From contig RXOD01003801.1 of assembly GCA_005223375.1 (NCBI GenBank), positions 1-64,000 of the forward strand: a DNA stretch of 64,000 nt, read 5' to 3'. Each line of letters opens with the position of its first letter. Within the stretch, counting starts at the first letter, position 1. Shown in pieces: positions 46,175 through 58,493 of the stretch. The notes under the pieces were generated by a model. It was not told where the DNA came from. It saw nothing but the letters and a program-made list of their open reading frames with translations, and did no database searches. The DNA comes from Amoebophrya sp. AT5.2. Lineage: Eukaryota; Sar; Dinophyceae; Syndiniales; Amoebophryaceae. The translations under genes and the position numbers were made by a program.

Positions 46175-49100
46175 ATGACGGACAGGAGGGAGAAGATCGC
46201 AGACATCAAGAGTAAGTTTGACGAGGCCGAGAAGAAAATGACAGTCGCCAACGGCGGTGGTGTCTCGCCCTCGCCGGTGCCCGCCGCCGCGGGGGATGCA
46301 ACCGCGTCGGCCGCCCTCGATGAGCAGAAGTTTTTGGACAAGTTTTCGCGGCAGAACGCCGCCTTTGGCGCGGAGACGACGATGAAGATGACCAAGATGC
46401 GTATTCTCATGGTCGGCGCGGGGAACGGCACCGGCATAGAAACCTCCAAGAACATCGTGCTGCAGGGTTGCGGCGGCCTCACCCTCTTCGACCCGTCTCC
46501 GGTGCGATTGAAGGACCTGGGCGTGAACTTCTTCCTCACCGAGGCGGACCTCGGGAAGAAGAAGCACGACGTGCTCCCTGCGCGCTTGAAGGAGCTGAAC
46601 CCCCTTTGCAAGATCGACGTGCTCCCATCAAGTGCGGAGCCGGATGACGCGTCCACGACCTCCGGCACGACCACATCAGCAAATAAAATGACCGAAGCCG
46701 CGGTGTTAGCCGGAAAGTTTTCGGTGTTCGTTGTCACCGACGAGAACATGAAGTACGCGGAGCTGATAAAATGGAGCGCGTTGTGCCGGCAGCACAAGAT
46801 CGCGTTCCTGTACGCGCGGTCGAACGGGCTGTACGGCACGGTGTTCGCGGACCACGGCTGCGACCACGTGGTGCTGGACAGAAACGGGGAAAACCCGTTG
46901 GTGCGCATGGTGGACAGCATCGAGAAGGCGGCCGAAAACCCGCTCGTGCGCTTCTCGGTGCCGGAGGGACAGCAGCCAGCGTCGCTCCCGGACGGGAGCT
47001 ACATCGAGTTCTCGGACGACATCGTGGGGTTGAAGGGGATCGACAAACACGTCGAAGAAATCGCCTTGCCAAACGGGAAGGTGGAGAAGGTGACGGCATG
47101 GAAAACGGTCACGAAAAGCGGGGACCCAGCGAATTCAGTGAGGCTAGTGGGAAGCACAATGGAGCTGGAAGGAGAATACGTGAAAGGAGGAACGTGGACA
47201 GAGAAAAAGGTGTGTGTCTGCTATTGTTGCAGTTGTCATCCGAGACCTAAAATTGTTGTGATGATGCAAAAGGCATCAATGCATACTTGATATTGCAGGC
47301 AAAAATGCATTAATAGTGCAGCTGCTTTGATATTGATGGCTACATCTACAACATCCTTCAGGTTCCTGAGCACATTCCGTCGGACACGTTTGCCACTCGG
47401 TTCCAGCAGCCCGGCAATCCTCACGTGGACATGATCGGCACGGATCTGCTCAATTTCGGGTCCGAGCTGGATTCGCACGTGGGCCTCGCCGTCGTGCTCA
47501 CTTCTCCGGAGTCCAACGCGGACTTGATGGAAAAGGTCTCGAAGGAGGACATCCTCGCCCGCGCGAAGGCGCTCACCGCGGCGGATAAGCAGGAAGGCGT
47601 CCGCGTCGAGATCGATATCCAGCGGGAGGACTTCGTGCTGGAGTACGTGAAGCAGGCGGGCATTGAGCTGCAGCCCATGTCGGCGTTCCTGGGCGGCGTG
47701 CTCGGGCAGGAGGTGGTCAAAGTCACCGGGAAGTTCACGCCGATTCCCGGGTTCCTGCACTTCAACTGCCGCGAGGCGGCGCCCGTCACCGAGAGAAGCG
47801 AGGACACGGACCGAAAAAACGCGGAGGTGGTGATCACGGACGTGCCCTCGCTCGCGGAGTGCGAGAAGTCCCGGTACGGGCACTTGATGCGAATGTACGG
47901 CAGAAGTTTCGTCGAGGAGAAACTGCAGAGCTTGCGGCTGTTTATGGTGGGGTGCGGCGCGCTGGGCTGCGAGCTGCTGAAGAACTTCGCGCTGAACGGA
48001 ATCTGCTGCGGGGCGCGCGGCGAGCTCACGGTGACCGACGCGGACCGCATCGAGCTGTCGAACCTCGCGCGGCAGTTTCTGTTTCGCGAGCACAACGTGG
48101 GACAGCCGAAGTCCGTGGCCGCGGGGGCGATGGCGAAGAAAATGAACAAGGAGCTCAGGATCTCCGCAAAGGAGATGTTCGTGGGACAGACCACGGAGGA
48201 CGAGTTCAATGACCAGTTCTGGACGGGGCTAACCCTGGTCGTGAACGCGCTGGACAACATGGAGGCGCGGTTCTACGTGGACGCACAGTGCGTCAAATAC
48301 GAAAAACCACTCTTGGAAAGCGGCACGATGGGGCCGAGCGGTACTTTCAATTGATTTGCAATTTAAGATCGAGATGGAGGAGGTGTTGGACGGTCGTGGC
48401 GCGATCTTTTTCGATTGCGAAGGTTCTCTACTTTCATCTTTTCATCACTCACGATGTGTTTCGGTCGTACTGCTCCGGCATGCATGTCCCTCCCCACTCG
48501 ATACGCAGGTAACGTGGACCCCATCGTCCCCCATTTGACGAAGACGTACCGCGACGGCGGCAATGCGGCCGCGGGCGGCGGCATCCCCATGTGCACGCTG
48601 CGCAATTTTCCCCACCTGCCCGATCACTGCATTGAGTGGGCTCGCGACCTCTTCGAGTTCCTGCTCGTAAAAACGCCAAAACAGTGCGAGAAGCTGCTGA
48701 AGAATTGCGACGGCTTTCTCCAGGAGACCTACCTCGACTGTACGGACGTGACGCAGTCGATCTTCGAGAGCCGGTTGCTGCTCTCCTTCGTGAAGGCGCT
48801 GTCTAAACCGAGCCTGCAGAGCGCGGGCCAGGTCGCGTACGACGTTTTCCACTACCTCTTCCGCGACAAGATCCAGGACCTGGTGACTGCTTTTCCGGAG
48901 AACGCGCGGACCGTGGACCCGGAGACGAAGCAAGACAAGGGTCCGTTCTGGTCCGGGCACAAGCGCTTTCCCAAGGTTGGCAAGTTTGACGGGGAGAACA
49001 AGACGCACTGCGAGTTTGTGATCGCTTTGACGAACCTGATCGCGGTGACCATCGGAGCAAATCCGGTGAAGAACGACGTTGGGGACGTAACGTGGGTGCA

Positions 49101-50636
49101 GCACCAGCGGTCGGTAGATTGGTTGAGGAAAGAGGTGTTGGCGACCGCAACGATCCCTGCGTACGTAAGCGGCGGTGTGAAGGTCGACGATGACAACGAC
49201 GCGGCGACCGCCGCTGCGGGAGCTGCGTCCGCGGCGAAGAGCAGCAGCTCACGGCTGGCGTTGGAAAAGATCGTCGAGGAGTTAAGAGCGAACGTGAAGG
49301 AACTACAACAGAAAACGGGTAAGCAGGAGATCCGGTTGGAGGAAGCCGATTTCGAGAAGGACGACGACCTGAATTTCCACATTTCCCTCATCACGCAGGC
49401 GGCCAATCTGCGCGCCGACAACTACATGATCCCGAACAGTGACTTCCACAAGGTGAAACTGATCGCCGGGCGCATAATCCCGGCCATCGCGACCACAACC
49501 GCCGCGGTCACGGGGCTCGTCATTCTGGAGTTGTTCAAGATCCTCCTGAAGAAGAAGGAAACGGATTTGCGGACGCGCAACATCGGGCTCGCGGTAAACA
49601 ATTACATTTCCTTCGAGGCGGACCCCCCGAACAAAATCACCTCGGGCGAAACCGTCGAGAAGCCGGACCCGGCGGGGCTGCCGAAGGAGGCGTTTCTCGA
49701 AGACGGGAGCGGGAAGATCAAGGAGGAGTACTTTTTGAAGGAGAAGTACGCGGCGTATCCCAACCCGCACACGGTGTGGGACAAGCTGGTGGTGCCGAAG
49801 ATTGGAGAAGAGTACTCGCTGCGAGAGTTCGTAGACTGGCTCGAGAACGAACACGCGCTCGCAATGACGAACTGGGCGTTCATTCTGGGACACAAGAAGG
49901 GTGCTCATATAATTTCCTCCATTTTTGTTTGTGTTTGATGAACATGAACATGAAGAAGTGTGCTGGCACGGAATTCGAGGTGTGCAGCATGCATAATAAT
50001 GAAAAGAGAAGCGTAGCAGGCGTACACTATACGCCTCAATCGATATCGAATTTGAGCATTACGATGTAAATCACCACAGGTGGCGACGACGGCAAGGAGA
50101 AGATTCCTGTTTCCACCACGATTTTCCCCCTTGCCGAGGCGATCGATCCGGCGCTGCTGCCCAACTTGTCCACGGAGGCCGCTGCCGCCACCGGAGCCAT
50201 CATGAAGTCGACAACGATTCCGCAACGGCTGAAGATGAAGTACATCAACGCGTTTAAGGAGGCAAAGAAGACCAATAAGCTCCCGGAGCCGGTGGCGAAA
50301 GAGCTCCAGATCAGCATGGACTCCACCCTGAAAGAGGTGTTGCAGGTGATGGCGCGCAAGGCGGCTTTTCTGATTGGGAAGGAAGGGGGCATCGACGCGA
50401 AGCTGGGGGCCACGATCACGCTGGAGCAGCTGGAGAAGGCGGAGTTTTGGATCCTCCCGGCGGACGAGACGCCGAGCTGCGAAACGATACCGGGCTACGA
50501 AAAGCCGGACGACATGGAGCCGATCGATGTAAAACATCTGGCGGCGATTAAGATCTTGCTGAAACCAGGGAACGCAGCTGCAGCAGGGGAGAAGAATGCA
50601 GGGGACATGAAAGTGGAGGACGTGGAAATGGTGTGA
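46175..50636 (+). CDS. UBA1: Ubiquitin-activating enzyme E1
   Basis: Four exons (46175-47209, 47362-48340, 48509-49900, 50080-50636; introns 152, 168 and 179 nt, GT-AG) give 1,320 residues, about 260 more than human UBA1. E1 adenylates ubiquitin's C terminus, captures it as a thioester and hands it to E2 enzymes. Order of domains: inactive adenylation half with GAGNGTGIETSKNI (about residue 80), then the first catalytic-cysteine half-domain. The active adenylation half has GCGALGCELLKNF (about 541) and VNALDNMEARFYVD. The catalytic cysteine sits at residue 700 in MCTLRNFPH, then the second half-domain FWSGHKRFP. The crossover region contains FEKDDDLNFHISLI and IIPAIATTTAAVTGL, followed by the start of the ubiquitin-fold domain. 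The C terminus is unusual: after TVWDKLVV the protein continues about 230 residues, much of it Lys/Ala-rich and unlike standard E1s. An Ala/Ser-rich insert lies near residues 900-920. Confidence 0.95.
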
Positions 50637-51344
50637 GTCTGAGCTTACTTTGCCGTGGGCGAACGCGAAGATGTTGAGCAGAAGATAGCTCGTGCATCCG
50701 TTGCTGACTAAGAATTATCCTCATCGCAGCACGTCGATCACGAATTTACTTTTTCAAGATCTTCTCAATTTACATCGGCGTCAACAGAAGCACGCGTGAA
50801 ATAAGAGAGAGCGCTGACGATTCATTTGGACAGCTGGCTTTGTCGAAGAAATCGAAGACCCATCGCAAACACGAACACGCAGGGGCACGCACGGGCGGGG
50901 ACGTCCCCTTCTTGCGAGCCTCGAGATTTTTTAAAGATGTGCGAAGCGATCGTCGATACCTGCACAAGGAACTAAGCAGATGCAACGTGGCGGACGACGT
51001 CCCTACATGCGTCAACAACGTCCCTACCACGGCGGACGATGCGGCAGGCGCCGAAGTGTTAATGGCAAGCGTCCTCTTGTTGTTTGCTTGGTGGCGTCCC
51101 CATGCCTTTCGTCGTTGCTTGTCCTACGGAGTGTTGCGCTAGTTAGGAAATCAGTAGGAGAGGTAAAGCTAGTCTCAGCGGGAGGGAAGTATCTATTGCT
51201 AAGTTAGTAGATTTTGGGCCTTCACGCGTGTGGAGGAATGGAAGCAGAGTAAGATACTCGCGCAGCCGATGAACGATTACAGCTAGTAAGTAGTACAACG
51301 AGCCTCAGTGGTTTTGTCTCCTTAGAATTTCTCGGGAACGGAAA
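50637..51344. other. Gene-free stretch
   Basis: No supported gene. A 100-codon open frame at 50840-51142 has no recognisable similarity. Confidence 0.5.
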
Positions 51345-52700
51345 ATGTCGTTTCTAATGCGTTCTTTCACCTCTCGGCGGAGGAACGCGGCCGGCTCTGA
51401 CTCCAGGAATAATCTGCATTCGGCGGTTCACTGCGAGGAGTCATCTTCATCAAAGGGCTTCAGCGTTGCTGGCGCCTTCATGGAATTGGGCAAGTCTGTG
51501 CCTCTGAGCCCCTCACACGATTCCGCGCACCACATGAACCAGCATCGCTGGGGCCACGAAAAAGTCCCGGACGCACAGCTTCTCGGACAGAAGCAGTATG
51601 GAGAGGTAAGATCTCGGATTCAGCATCGACCAGGTCGACGCCTACTACTTTCTTATTTTCTTGTATGATCATGATCCTTCTAGTTTCCCTGCTGCAGGTT
51701 CAGAAACTGAAACAGAGTCTATCAGGCGTGTGTACTTTTCTCTAGGACAGCAGCAGACCGGGGCCGCAGTAGCCCCCACAAACAGGCGGCACTGTTGCTT
51801 CGACAAAGAACTTGCTTTGATGACTGGAGATTTTTACATCACGACAACCACAGATCTTCGACAATCGCAACCACTGCACCCCGATAGCGCCGTATCCGAC
51901 TGACGCCCGCGGGTTTCATCCGATGCCGCCATCAGAAGACCGTAGAACTCGACCTGCTTTCCTTTCGTTCTATACTTATGCGTCGTCATTGATAAAGCTC
52001 CAACACCCTATGTTACTCACGATAAACGTCAACAACACAGATTGGTACCTCTACTTTTACGTCTACAACTGGTAAAGCAGCAACGGCTCCTCCGGATGAA
52101 TGCAGCTTGTTTGACACTTCTACCTCACCCTCAGGCATCAACCTTTCGTACGAGAACATGCTGGGGGACGAGATGTCGTTGGCACCGAAACAGGCTGGGA
52201 AGATGGATGGATGGCGCAGGAGTGTGGCACATAGCTTCGCGCTCTACCGCCCGAAATCGTTCGCAGAAGCAAAGACAGCAGACGACATCCGCATCGCCGT
52301 CAACGAGTTCGCCGACAAGGTTCAGCAGGACGACCCAGACAGCGCCTGTAAGAATTTCTACGAAAGCGAAACAACCTCCCACGCAAAATAAATTGCATTT
52401 GCAACTTGTTCCTACGATACCTCCGTATCAAACAATCTATTCGCGTATCGAAATGGAACACGGATACGAACTCGACGAGGTAAATACCTGCTGATGGAGG
52501 AGTTCCGCTGTTTGCAGACGTACCAGGTGGAGAAGGACCCCGGCAGTGCGGGAAGGCGATGTGTGAAATGGTTCGACGAGTACTCCAAGTGCGAGTGGGA
52601 CCAGCACAAGTTCAACCAGGGCTACGCGGCGGTCGAAGGACCGGGCTTGGCCACCAAGCGAAGACCCTACATGTTCTACCCAGACTTCAAGTACGCGTAG
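51345..52700 (+). CDS. Small protein with a Cys-x9-Cys-like C terminus, three exons
   Basis: ATG at 51345. Exons 51345-51605, 52041-52347 and 52480-52700, with GT-AG introns of 435 and 132 nt, all phase-compatible, give about 262 residues and a TAG stop. Exon 1 is Ser/His-rich. Exon 2 begins Thr/Ser-rich and then becomes a folded-looking segment (YENMLGDEMSLAPKQAGKM, then a helical WRRSVAHSFALYRPKSF). Exon 3 contains FRCLQTY and RRCVKWFDEYSKCEWDQ. Three cysteines, two of them nine residues apart, recall the CHCH fold of proteins imported into the mitochondrial intermembrane space and small respiratory-chain subunits. The second CX9C pair is incomplete, so that is only a suggestion. The tail is aromatic (RPYMFYPDFKYA). 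Confidence 0.6.
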
Positions 52701-53863
52701 GCGCTTTTTTCTGACTGTGAGGATGAGCAGGAAGGATGTTCTTGTTCTTGACCCCTGCTTGCACAGGAGGACCGCAACTTGCCATCGCAGCTTCTTGAAG
52801 ATCATTGAGACTCTTGCACCCGACCAGCTCCTCCTGAAGCATTTCTATAGCTACCGATGGAGGAACATAAAAGTAAGCCATACTTCAGCAGACCGGATCC
52901 GGAAGACGAAGAGGCAAACGGTCACCGATGGAATGAAAAACGATCTTGACGTAACGCGTTGAATGATGTTTGATCTTGAGGATGTCGTTGTTCTTCCTTG
53001 TTCCAGCACGCGCTTACTTTGATTTGGCAGCCCGCGCAGAGTGGCATTTCGTCGCCGCTGTCCAGTAGTAGCGTTATATTTTTTATCCCTATCGCAAAAT
53101 ATGCCTGCAAAGTGGGCAATCAATGAATCCGTCAGCAACGCCGGAGTCCTCTGCACGGGCGCGATCGCAACAGCGACTCGTATGATGATGATCGCAACGG
53201 CGACGAACGCAGTGCAAAACTAGAAGGCCGCAGAACGCAGCAACTGGCTCTGATACTTGTCCGGCTCCAATCATAAGGAGAGACGAAAAGTGATATGATC
53301 AATAAATCCGCCTTGATCCTTGTACGTCTTCGGTTTTCTAGCTCTATGAAAATCTAACTTCACGATCGAGTTCCACACGATCGGCCTACGAAATTTCCGC
53401 ATATCATTGTCCCGATCCAGAATCTCCTAAGACTAAATCCTCGTGACCACATAATCCTAACGCGATCAACTGACTGTGACTGAGTGGATTGAATGGAATG
53501 CAAAAACATGGAACACATTCTGATTCTGACCAATCAATCAATCTGTATCTGAATGAAGACAGTCACAGTGGCTTTTAGTTCTTGCTCTCAACAACTTATT
53601 TTACATTTACAAACTACCAGCAACTACCTACTAACCTAACGAGTGCTCCTACAGCTACTGCTGGACCTGGATCGCAAGACATTTTATTGTACAAGACTGA
53701 GCTTCTACGTCTACTTTTACGTCTCGTTATCCTCTCACGGCTTCAAGGATTTTGCAATTGCGTAAAGTATAAAGCATTTCCGCCACGAGCACGACGGGCC
53801 AGCGCCATTGTCACAACTCATTATACATAGTGCAATCTATCATCTCGATCTCTAAAAGACGTC
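52701..53863. other. Gene-free stretch with a weak short open frame
   Basis: A short frame from ATG 52857 reads a strongly charged, protein-like 30-residue peptide before a TGA near 52950, which may be a fragment or an unplaced exon. Otherwise I see no gene. Confidence 0.35.
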
Positions 53864-54818
53864 ATGGGCGCCTACAAGAGCCTCCATGTCGCGCGCTGTC
53901 CGAGCGCGTCCTGGGCCCGGCTGCTTCTGGTTCTGCTGTCCGTCTTCCTTCCCCCATTTTCGGCAATCGCATCAAGCAAGTTCCTTGCTCCTACTACTGA
54001 GCCTTCTGTTGAGCAAACGGCTGCCGCACGAACCTTCCTCGACTCGAGTGGATCTATCGTTAGCGAGATTGGGAAGTACTTACCCAGCCTGCGCGATGTC
54101 GGACACCTCCAGCGAGCGTCGAAAACAACGCGCAGCACTTTGGAGCCCACTGCGGAGCAAGTCGTGGACGCCATTCCTCGGAAATACCCAGCAAGAGACG
54201 AGACGTGGCCTCTAGAGATTAAAAGCTTTAAAACGTGGAGCGACCTCAATAAAATTCCCGACAAAGTGCGCCACAGCCCGGTTGTGGTCGCGCGTGCCCT
54301 CTTGTTTAGACTGCTCGTTAACCGTGAGCAGTGGGACCAGCTCCCGGTCGAGACTCGGCGGGCGGAAGCCTGCGTCGAAGGCGCGATGAGGCATGGAATC
54401 CTCACTGATTGGGACAACAACGAGGATTTTCCGGAAGAAATCCGCGCGAACCCAAAAGTGGTGAGCACTGCCATCCAATTTAAGTTGCTTACAACCCGCG
54501 CACAGTGGTGCGAAATACCAGTCCGGGTTCGACAAGACGAATGCGTGTGGCAACTGTTGTTTTTGATGCGGCCTTTTCGCTTGGACTGGGACGACAGCGA
54601 CGTTTTCCCAGACAGAGGAGATGCGCTCGATGCCACCCGTGGTCTCAGTTGCCATACAGGTGGGCGTGATTACAAGCCGCACCCAGTTGGACCAGCTACC
54701 TGCTGCGGTGCGGCTGAGTAGCGTCGTGCTCAGAAGCGTGCTCAGGTTCGCGCGATGGCCAATTGAAGAAGAATTAGACTCTCTGCCCGCAGTGATTGTG
54801 CAGGAACTGATTGAGTGA
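53864..54818 (+). CDS. Secreted helical-repeat protein (DUF4116-like) with a broken frame
   Basis: ATG at 53864. Residues 10-37 form a clear signal peptide (LLLVLLSVFLPPFSAIA). From about residue 120 come repeated units of roughly 45 residues with the pattern IP..VR..P.VV..A...LL...W..LP, resembling the DUF4116-type repeats common in dinoflagellate-lineage proteins (family name tentative). The main frame stops at 54721. However, from about 54610 the repeat pattern (EEMRSMPPVVSVAIQ, QLDQLPAAVRL) continues in the +1 frame to TGA at 54816-54818. A single extra base near TTCCCAGACAGAGG would explain this. The gene is therefore either a recent pseudogene, a sequencing error, or read by +1 frameshifting. 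Confidence 0.65.
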
Positions 54819-55523
54819 TTGACTTCATGGAAACGCACTCGAAAACACATATTTTACTGGTACTAAAAGTAAAACGGGTACAGCAGCCCTGAAAACCGAT
54901 GAAAACTAACCCCAGGCGTCTCATGTGGTCTCAAAGGCCAGTGTTAAAATTTAGCGGGTACTAGCTACGCCGAGGAAGTTTGTCACTGTGACTGTCCCGG
55001 TTTTGCGGGCATTTTTGCAAAATATTTGAGTCCCTGGCTGAGTCCGCGGCTGAATCCGGAGCTGCGTCGGTATTTGCTTTGTAATTTTGGTATGATGTTT
55101 GGATGTTGATGACGATGCGTGGCCAATAACCATGATGCAGCCCTGCTGCTAAACATCTGAATGACCTCTCTAAGCAGCCCTGCTGCTATATTAATCTCGA
55201 TCGACTACAATGCAGCTCTGCCTCTGCTGCCACCAATGATTATATGTTTTGAAGAAAAGTTATTTCCTAGCTAAACCCACGTACCAGTGGCGGCTCCGCG
55301 CGGACCGCTTCGGCGGTCCTTGCTGTCACTTAGTTTTTGTTTTACAACTACTTGACGGGATCGGCTAGACCGATCTTACGCTTAGCAATTCCCAGACACA
55401 TGATCAAGAATGGGGGATTCCCCACAGATGCTGAGATGAGGATTTGGAGATGGATGCGAGCTTTGCTTCTCGCACTGCTTTGGGTCCGACTAAGAAATAA
55501 ATGAAGAGCCGCCGCTGCGGCTC
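54819..55523. other. Gene-free stretch with three small hairpins
   Basis: Perfect short stems lie at 55302-55319 (7 bp closing a TTCG tetraloop), 55359-55375 (6 bp) and 55506-55523 (7 bp), the last ending directly before an ATG. Two copies of GCAGCCCTGCTGCTA occur at about 55137 and 55177. No gene is supported. Confidence 0.5.
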
Positions 55524-58493
55524 ATGCAGATCGATGTTCGGCCGGGGGTTCGCGTTTTATATTTGCGTGCGAATATAAATACTTATAGCCTCCTTCTCGT
55601 TTTCCTCAGCGGCTGCAGAGCGTACAGAGGGGGGAGCGGAGCGCGCGCGCGGCTCTCCACAGCGACACGCGCGCATATTAATTTTGCGTACCCGGGTCCC
55701 CTCCGCGACCGTCGTCCGAGATCACGAGTGAGAGCACGTGCTAGTTTTTCCAGACCGTCCCGCAGTGAGTTTAAGTATAGTCGTAGTCTTTATTATAAGA
55801 AGTTCCGATACACTGTCGCACGTCCGCTAGCAAAACCAAGAGCGCGGACCAACATCAAATTAAGGAGGGCAAGTTCCAGTAACAGAAGCACGTCACCAGC
55901 ACATCGATCTATCTTTACCGATAGTATCATGTTGCTCGAGCAGTTGACCGCCCGTGCGGTGGTGGCCGCGGCTGTTGCATCCGCAGTGGGGCGGGGGCGG
56001 AAGAAAGCCATTCTCGCCCACGACCAGCAAGCTCACGAAGCGGACCGCAATGACCAACTTACTCCGGACTTTAATCGCCTGGATAAATCGCCTTCGCCGG
56101 AGGTGGACGAGGTTCTCACCGAGCTTGGCTCGCCGGAGAAAGAAACACGGGTCGCTTCGAGGGGCGACCAGAGCCTCAACTTTCATCAGGTCGCTCGGAG
56201 CCTGCCGTCGCTGCTGCGGGATCTGGAACAAGCGTCCTCCTCCCCTAGCCGGCTGTTCGCGGGGCAGGAGCAGCCGCAGCCGCAGCTGTGTGGTCCGTGC
56301 TCTGGTTGTACTTGTTCTTTGAGCCCTTTCTCCCCGACTGCGGCCACGGCTGGGAGAACAAAGAAAGTCGTGCACTGCAAAAGTAAAAACAGTACGACGA
56401 GCAGTCGTCCGGGGAGTGGTCCCCCCGGGGGGAAGTCTCCGGAACGCGGACGCAGCGATAAAGAACACGCTCTGCGAATCCGGGCGCGCGCCAGCTGTAC
56501 AAAACGAGGGGAACGACGCCGAGGATGCGATCGCGGAAACAGTGGTAAGCGTTGTAGTGCTCGCAGGACGACGAGGACGCGGGGGTTGAGGAAGTGTCAC
56601 CGCGACATCGAATCGAACTGCACTTCTTCTTCTGCAACTTACTCGTACGGGTACGCCGCGGGCAGGTCTTCATCTGCCGACTCAGAAGAACTACAAATGG
56701 AGAGTGAAGATGACGACAGCTGGTTCTCGTTGGCGACGTCGAAAGGACATGATGCGTACAACTACAACAAGTTGAAGTCCTCTTCGTGGGCGAAGCTCGA
56801 AGCGCGCCTGCGCCGTCTCCAAGCTTCGTGCCCGCCCGCGTCAACTTCGGCAGGAGGCCATGTTCACTTCCTTAACAGTCAGTCGCGCCTCTTCCATGGT
56901 TCTGAGAACGACGTCGACGAGCGTGTCTGGCGCAATCGCGGCAGCCAGACGGACGCGCCCGGATTCTGGGGAAACCATGCCGACGTCAACATCAACTGCG
57001 AAGCGCAGATAGGAAACGATCATAGTTGTGGAGATGCGGCCGCGCTATCGAATTCGATCCTCGTGGCCGCTGGCGCTGGCGCTGGCGCCAACCCTGACTC
57101 GCCTGCGCTACAGCGATCGCAGGCTACCAACCATGGTTCGATTCTGGCCTCCGCGTCAGAAGCGTCGGCCTGCGGATGTCCCAGCCTGCATATCAGCAGG
57201 ACTTTCGCCACCGCCTTCTCCTTCTCTGGCTACCAGCATCGACGGGCTGAGCCTGCACCTGCAGCAGACGGGAGTGCTGCAGATGAAGAAGGACAAAACC
57301 AGCTGCGGCGGCCGCTGCCTCCCACCATGAGCCTCCAACAGGAGGACCACGGGCAGTTCGCGAACTACTTGCGGCGCGGTTCTGGGGGGCCACCGCGGAA
57401 GCGCGCCGGCCGCTCGGGCTCCGGGTTTGGCGCGACGGGTCGGACAGTAGTACGAAAAGGAGCAGCTACGGCTACCGGAAAAACGATGGAGCACGCTACC
57501 GGCCCGGCGTCTCTAGCTCCGCAACTGCCAACGGGGATAGTTTTAAACTCTGGGGAAGTAGGCGAACGGAGCGAGTTGAAGAAGTTTCAACAAGAAAGTA
57601 GGAGGCAGGAGCATCAGCACCACCATGACGACCTCCTCGACGACGAAGACATGCGATTCATCTACTCGTCCACGCTGCAAGCACAGAAAGACCACAATCA
57701 GGAGGACGATGCTGAGGCGGCCGTTCTCGCAATGATGTCGTCACTTCGCTCCCCCGCCATGCCGTCGCCCGGTCGGACGCGACTCGATTTCGATTTCGTC
57801 GACGACCCTGTTGTAGTTGGCGAAGAATTATTCCCCGCGCCCGCGCTGCAAGATAAAGATGTTTTTTATTCTTGTTCGCCTGGTCGAGGTGCGGCGGGAT
57901 CGAGAGCCGGTGGAGTTGCCCGACAGCGTCGCGCTCACATCAGTGGTGGCGTAAGGATAACGGCCAGGGTGCCACAAGAGCTCCGCGAGGAACTGCAGGA
58001 ATTCCGTCGCGAGGATCGCAGCGCTCAGAATAACCGGGAGGAAATCGATTCTTACTGGAGTTTCAACGAACAACACACACAGAGACAGAAGCCGTGCACG
58101 ACCGTGCGGGGATCCTTAACCCCGTCGCGACGAGGAGAGCCCGCAGCTATAAACCGAGAGGAGGAAGAACCTTACAGAAGACGAGCACAGCCAGTGAGAA
58201 AGAGTAAAGTAAATGAACCCGAAGTGTTAACACGGTCACCAGTGAATGTTGGGAAGCCTTCCTTGGAAAACTCGTTCGTAAAACTACAAGCACAACTTTG
58301 GACGAACACCAGTAACTGCTACTCGGGGTCGGCGACATTGATGGTGCCCACTTTCGTGCCGCCCTTTGGTGTAGTGCCCGCTTCTTCCTTTGGCGCCCCG
58401 AATCCCAAACTATGGAACAATCTTGACGTCTCGAATCATTCGAATTCATACGCAACGAACATCCTGGAAAATTCATCCCTGCGCGTTGTCTAA
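55524..58493 (+). CDS. Long disordered protein, unrecognised
   Basis: One open frame from ATG 55524 to TAA near 58493 (989 residues). A second in-frame ATG at 55929 starts MLLEQLTARAVVAAAVASAVGR. The stretch before it is Arg/Ser-rich and may be leader rather than protein, so the start is uncertain. The product is rich in Ser, Gly, Arg and Glu with little secondary structure. A Cys-containing patch (CGPCSGCTC) lies near residue 255, a GCTGGC repeat (Ala-Gly) near 57070-57090, and acidic DDLLDDEDM near residue 708. I recognise no domain. No intron is required, although donor/acceptor pairs within the frame cannot be excluded. Confidence 0.5.
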   Translation: MQIDVRPGVRVLYLRANINTYSLLLVFLSGCRAYRGGSGARARLSTATRAHINFAYPGPLRDRRPRSRVRARASFSRPSRSEFKYSRSLYYKKFRYTVARPLAKPRARTNIKLRRASSSNRSTSPAHRSIFTDSIMLLEQLTARAVVAAAVASAVGRGRKKAILAHDQQAHEADRNDQLTPDFNRLDKSPSPEVDEVLTELGSPEKETRVASRGDQSLNFHQVARSLPSLLRDLEQASSSPSRLFAGQEQPQPQLCGPCSGCTCSLSPFSPTAATAGRTKKVVHCKSKNSTTSSRPGSGPPGGKSPERGRSDKEHALRIRARASCTKRGERRRGCDRGNSGKRCSARRTTRTRGLRKCHRDIESNCTSSSATYSYGYAAGRSSSADSEELQMESEDDDSWFSLATSKGHDAYNYNKLKSSSWAKLEARLRRLQASCPPASTSAGGHVHFLNSQSRLFHGSENDVDERVWRNRGSQTDAPGFWGNHADVNINCEAQIGNDHSCGDAAALSNSILVAAGAGAGANPDSPALQRSQATNHGSILASASEASACGCPSLHISRTFATAFSFSGYQHRRAEPAPAADGSAADEEGQNQLRRPLPPTMSLQQEDHGQFANYLRRGSGGPPRKRAGRSGSGFGATGRTVVRKGAATATGKTMEHATGPASLAPQLPTGIVLNSGEVGERSELKKFQQESRRQEHQHHHDDLLDDEDMRFIYSSTLQAQKDHNQEDDAEAAVLAMMSSLRSPAMPSPGRTRLDFDFVDDPVVVGEELFPAPALQDKDVFYSCSPGRGAAGSRAGGVARQRRAHISGGVRITARVPQELREELQEFRREDRSAQNNREEIDSYWSFNEQHTQRQKPCTTVRGSLTPSRRGEPAAINREEEEPYRRRAQPVRKSKVNEPEVLTRSPVNVGKPSLENSFVKLQAQLWTNTSNCYSGSATLMVPTFVPPFGVVPASSFGAPNPKLWNNLDVSNHSNSYATNILENSSLRVV

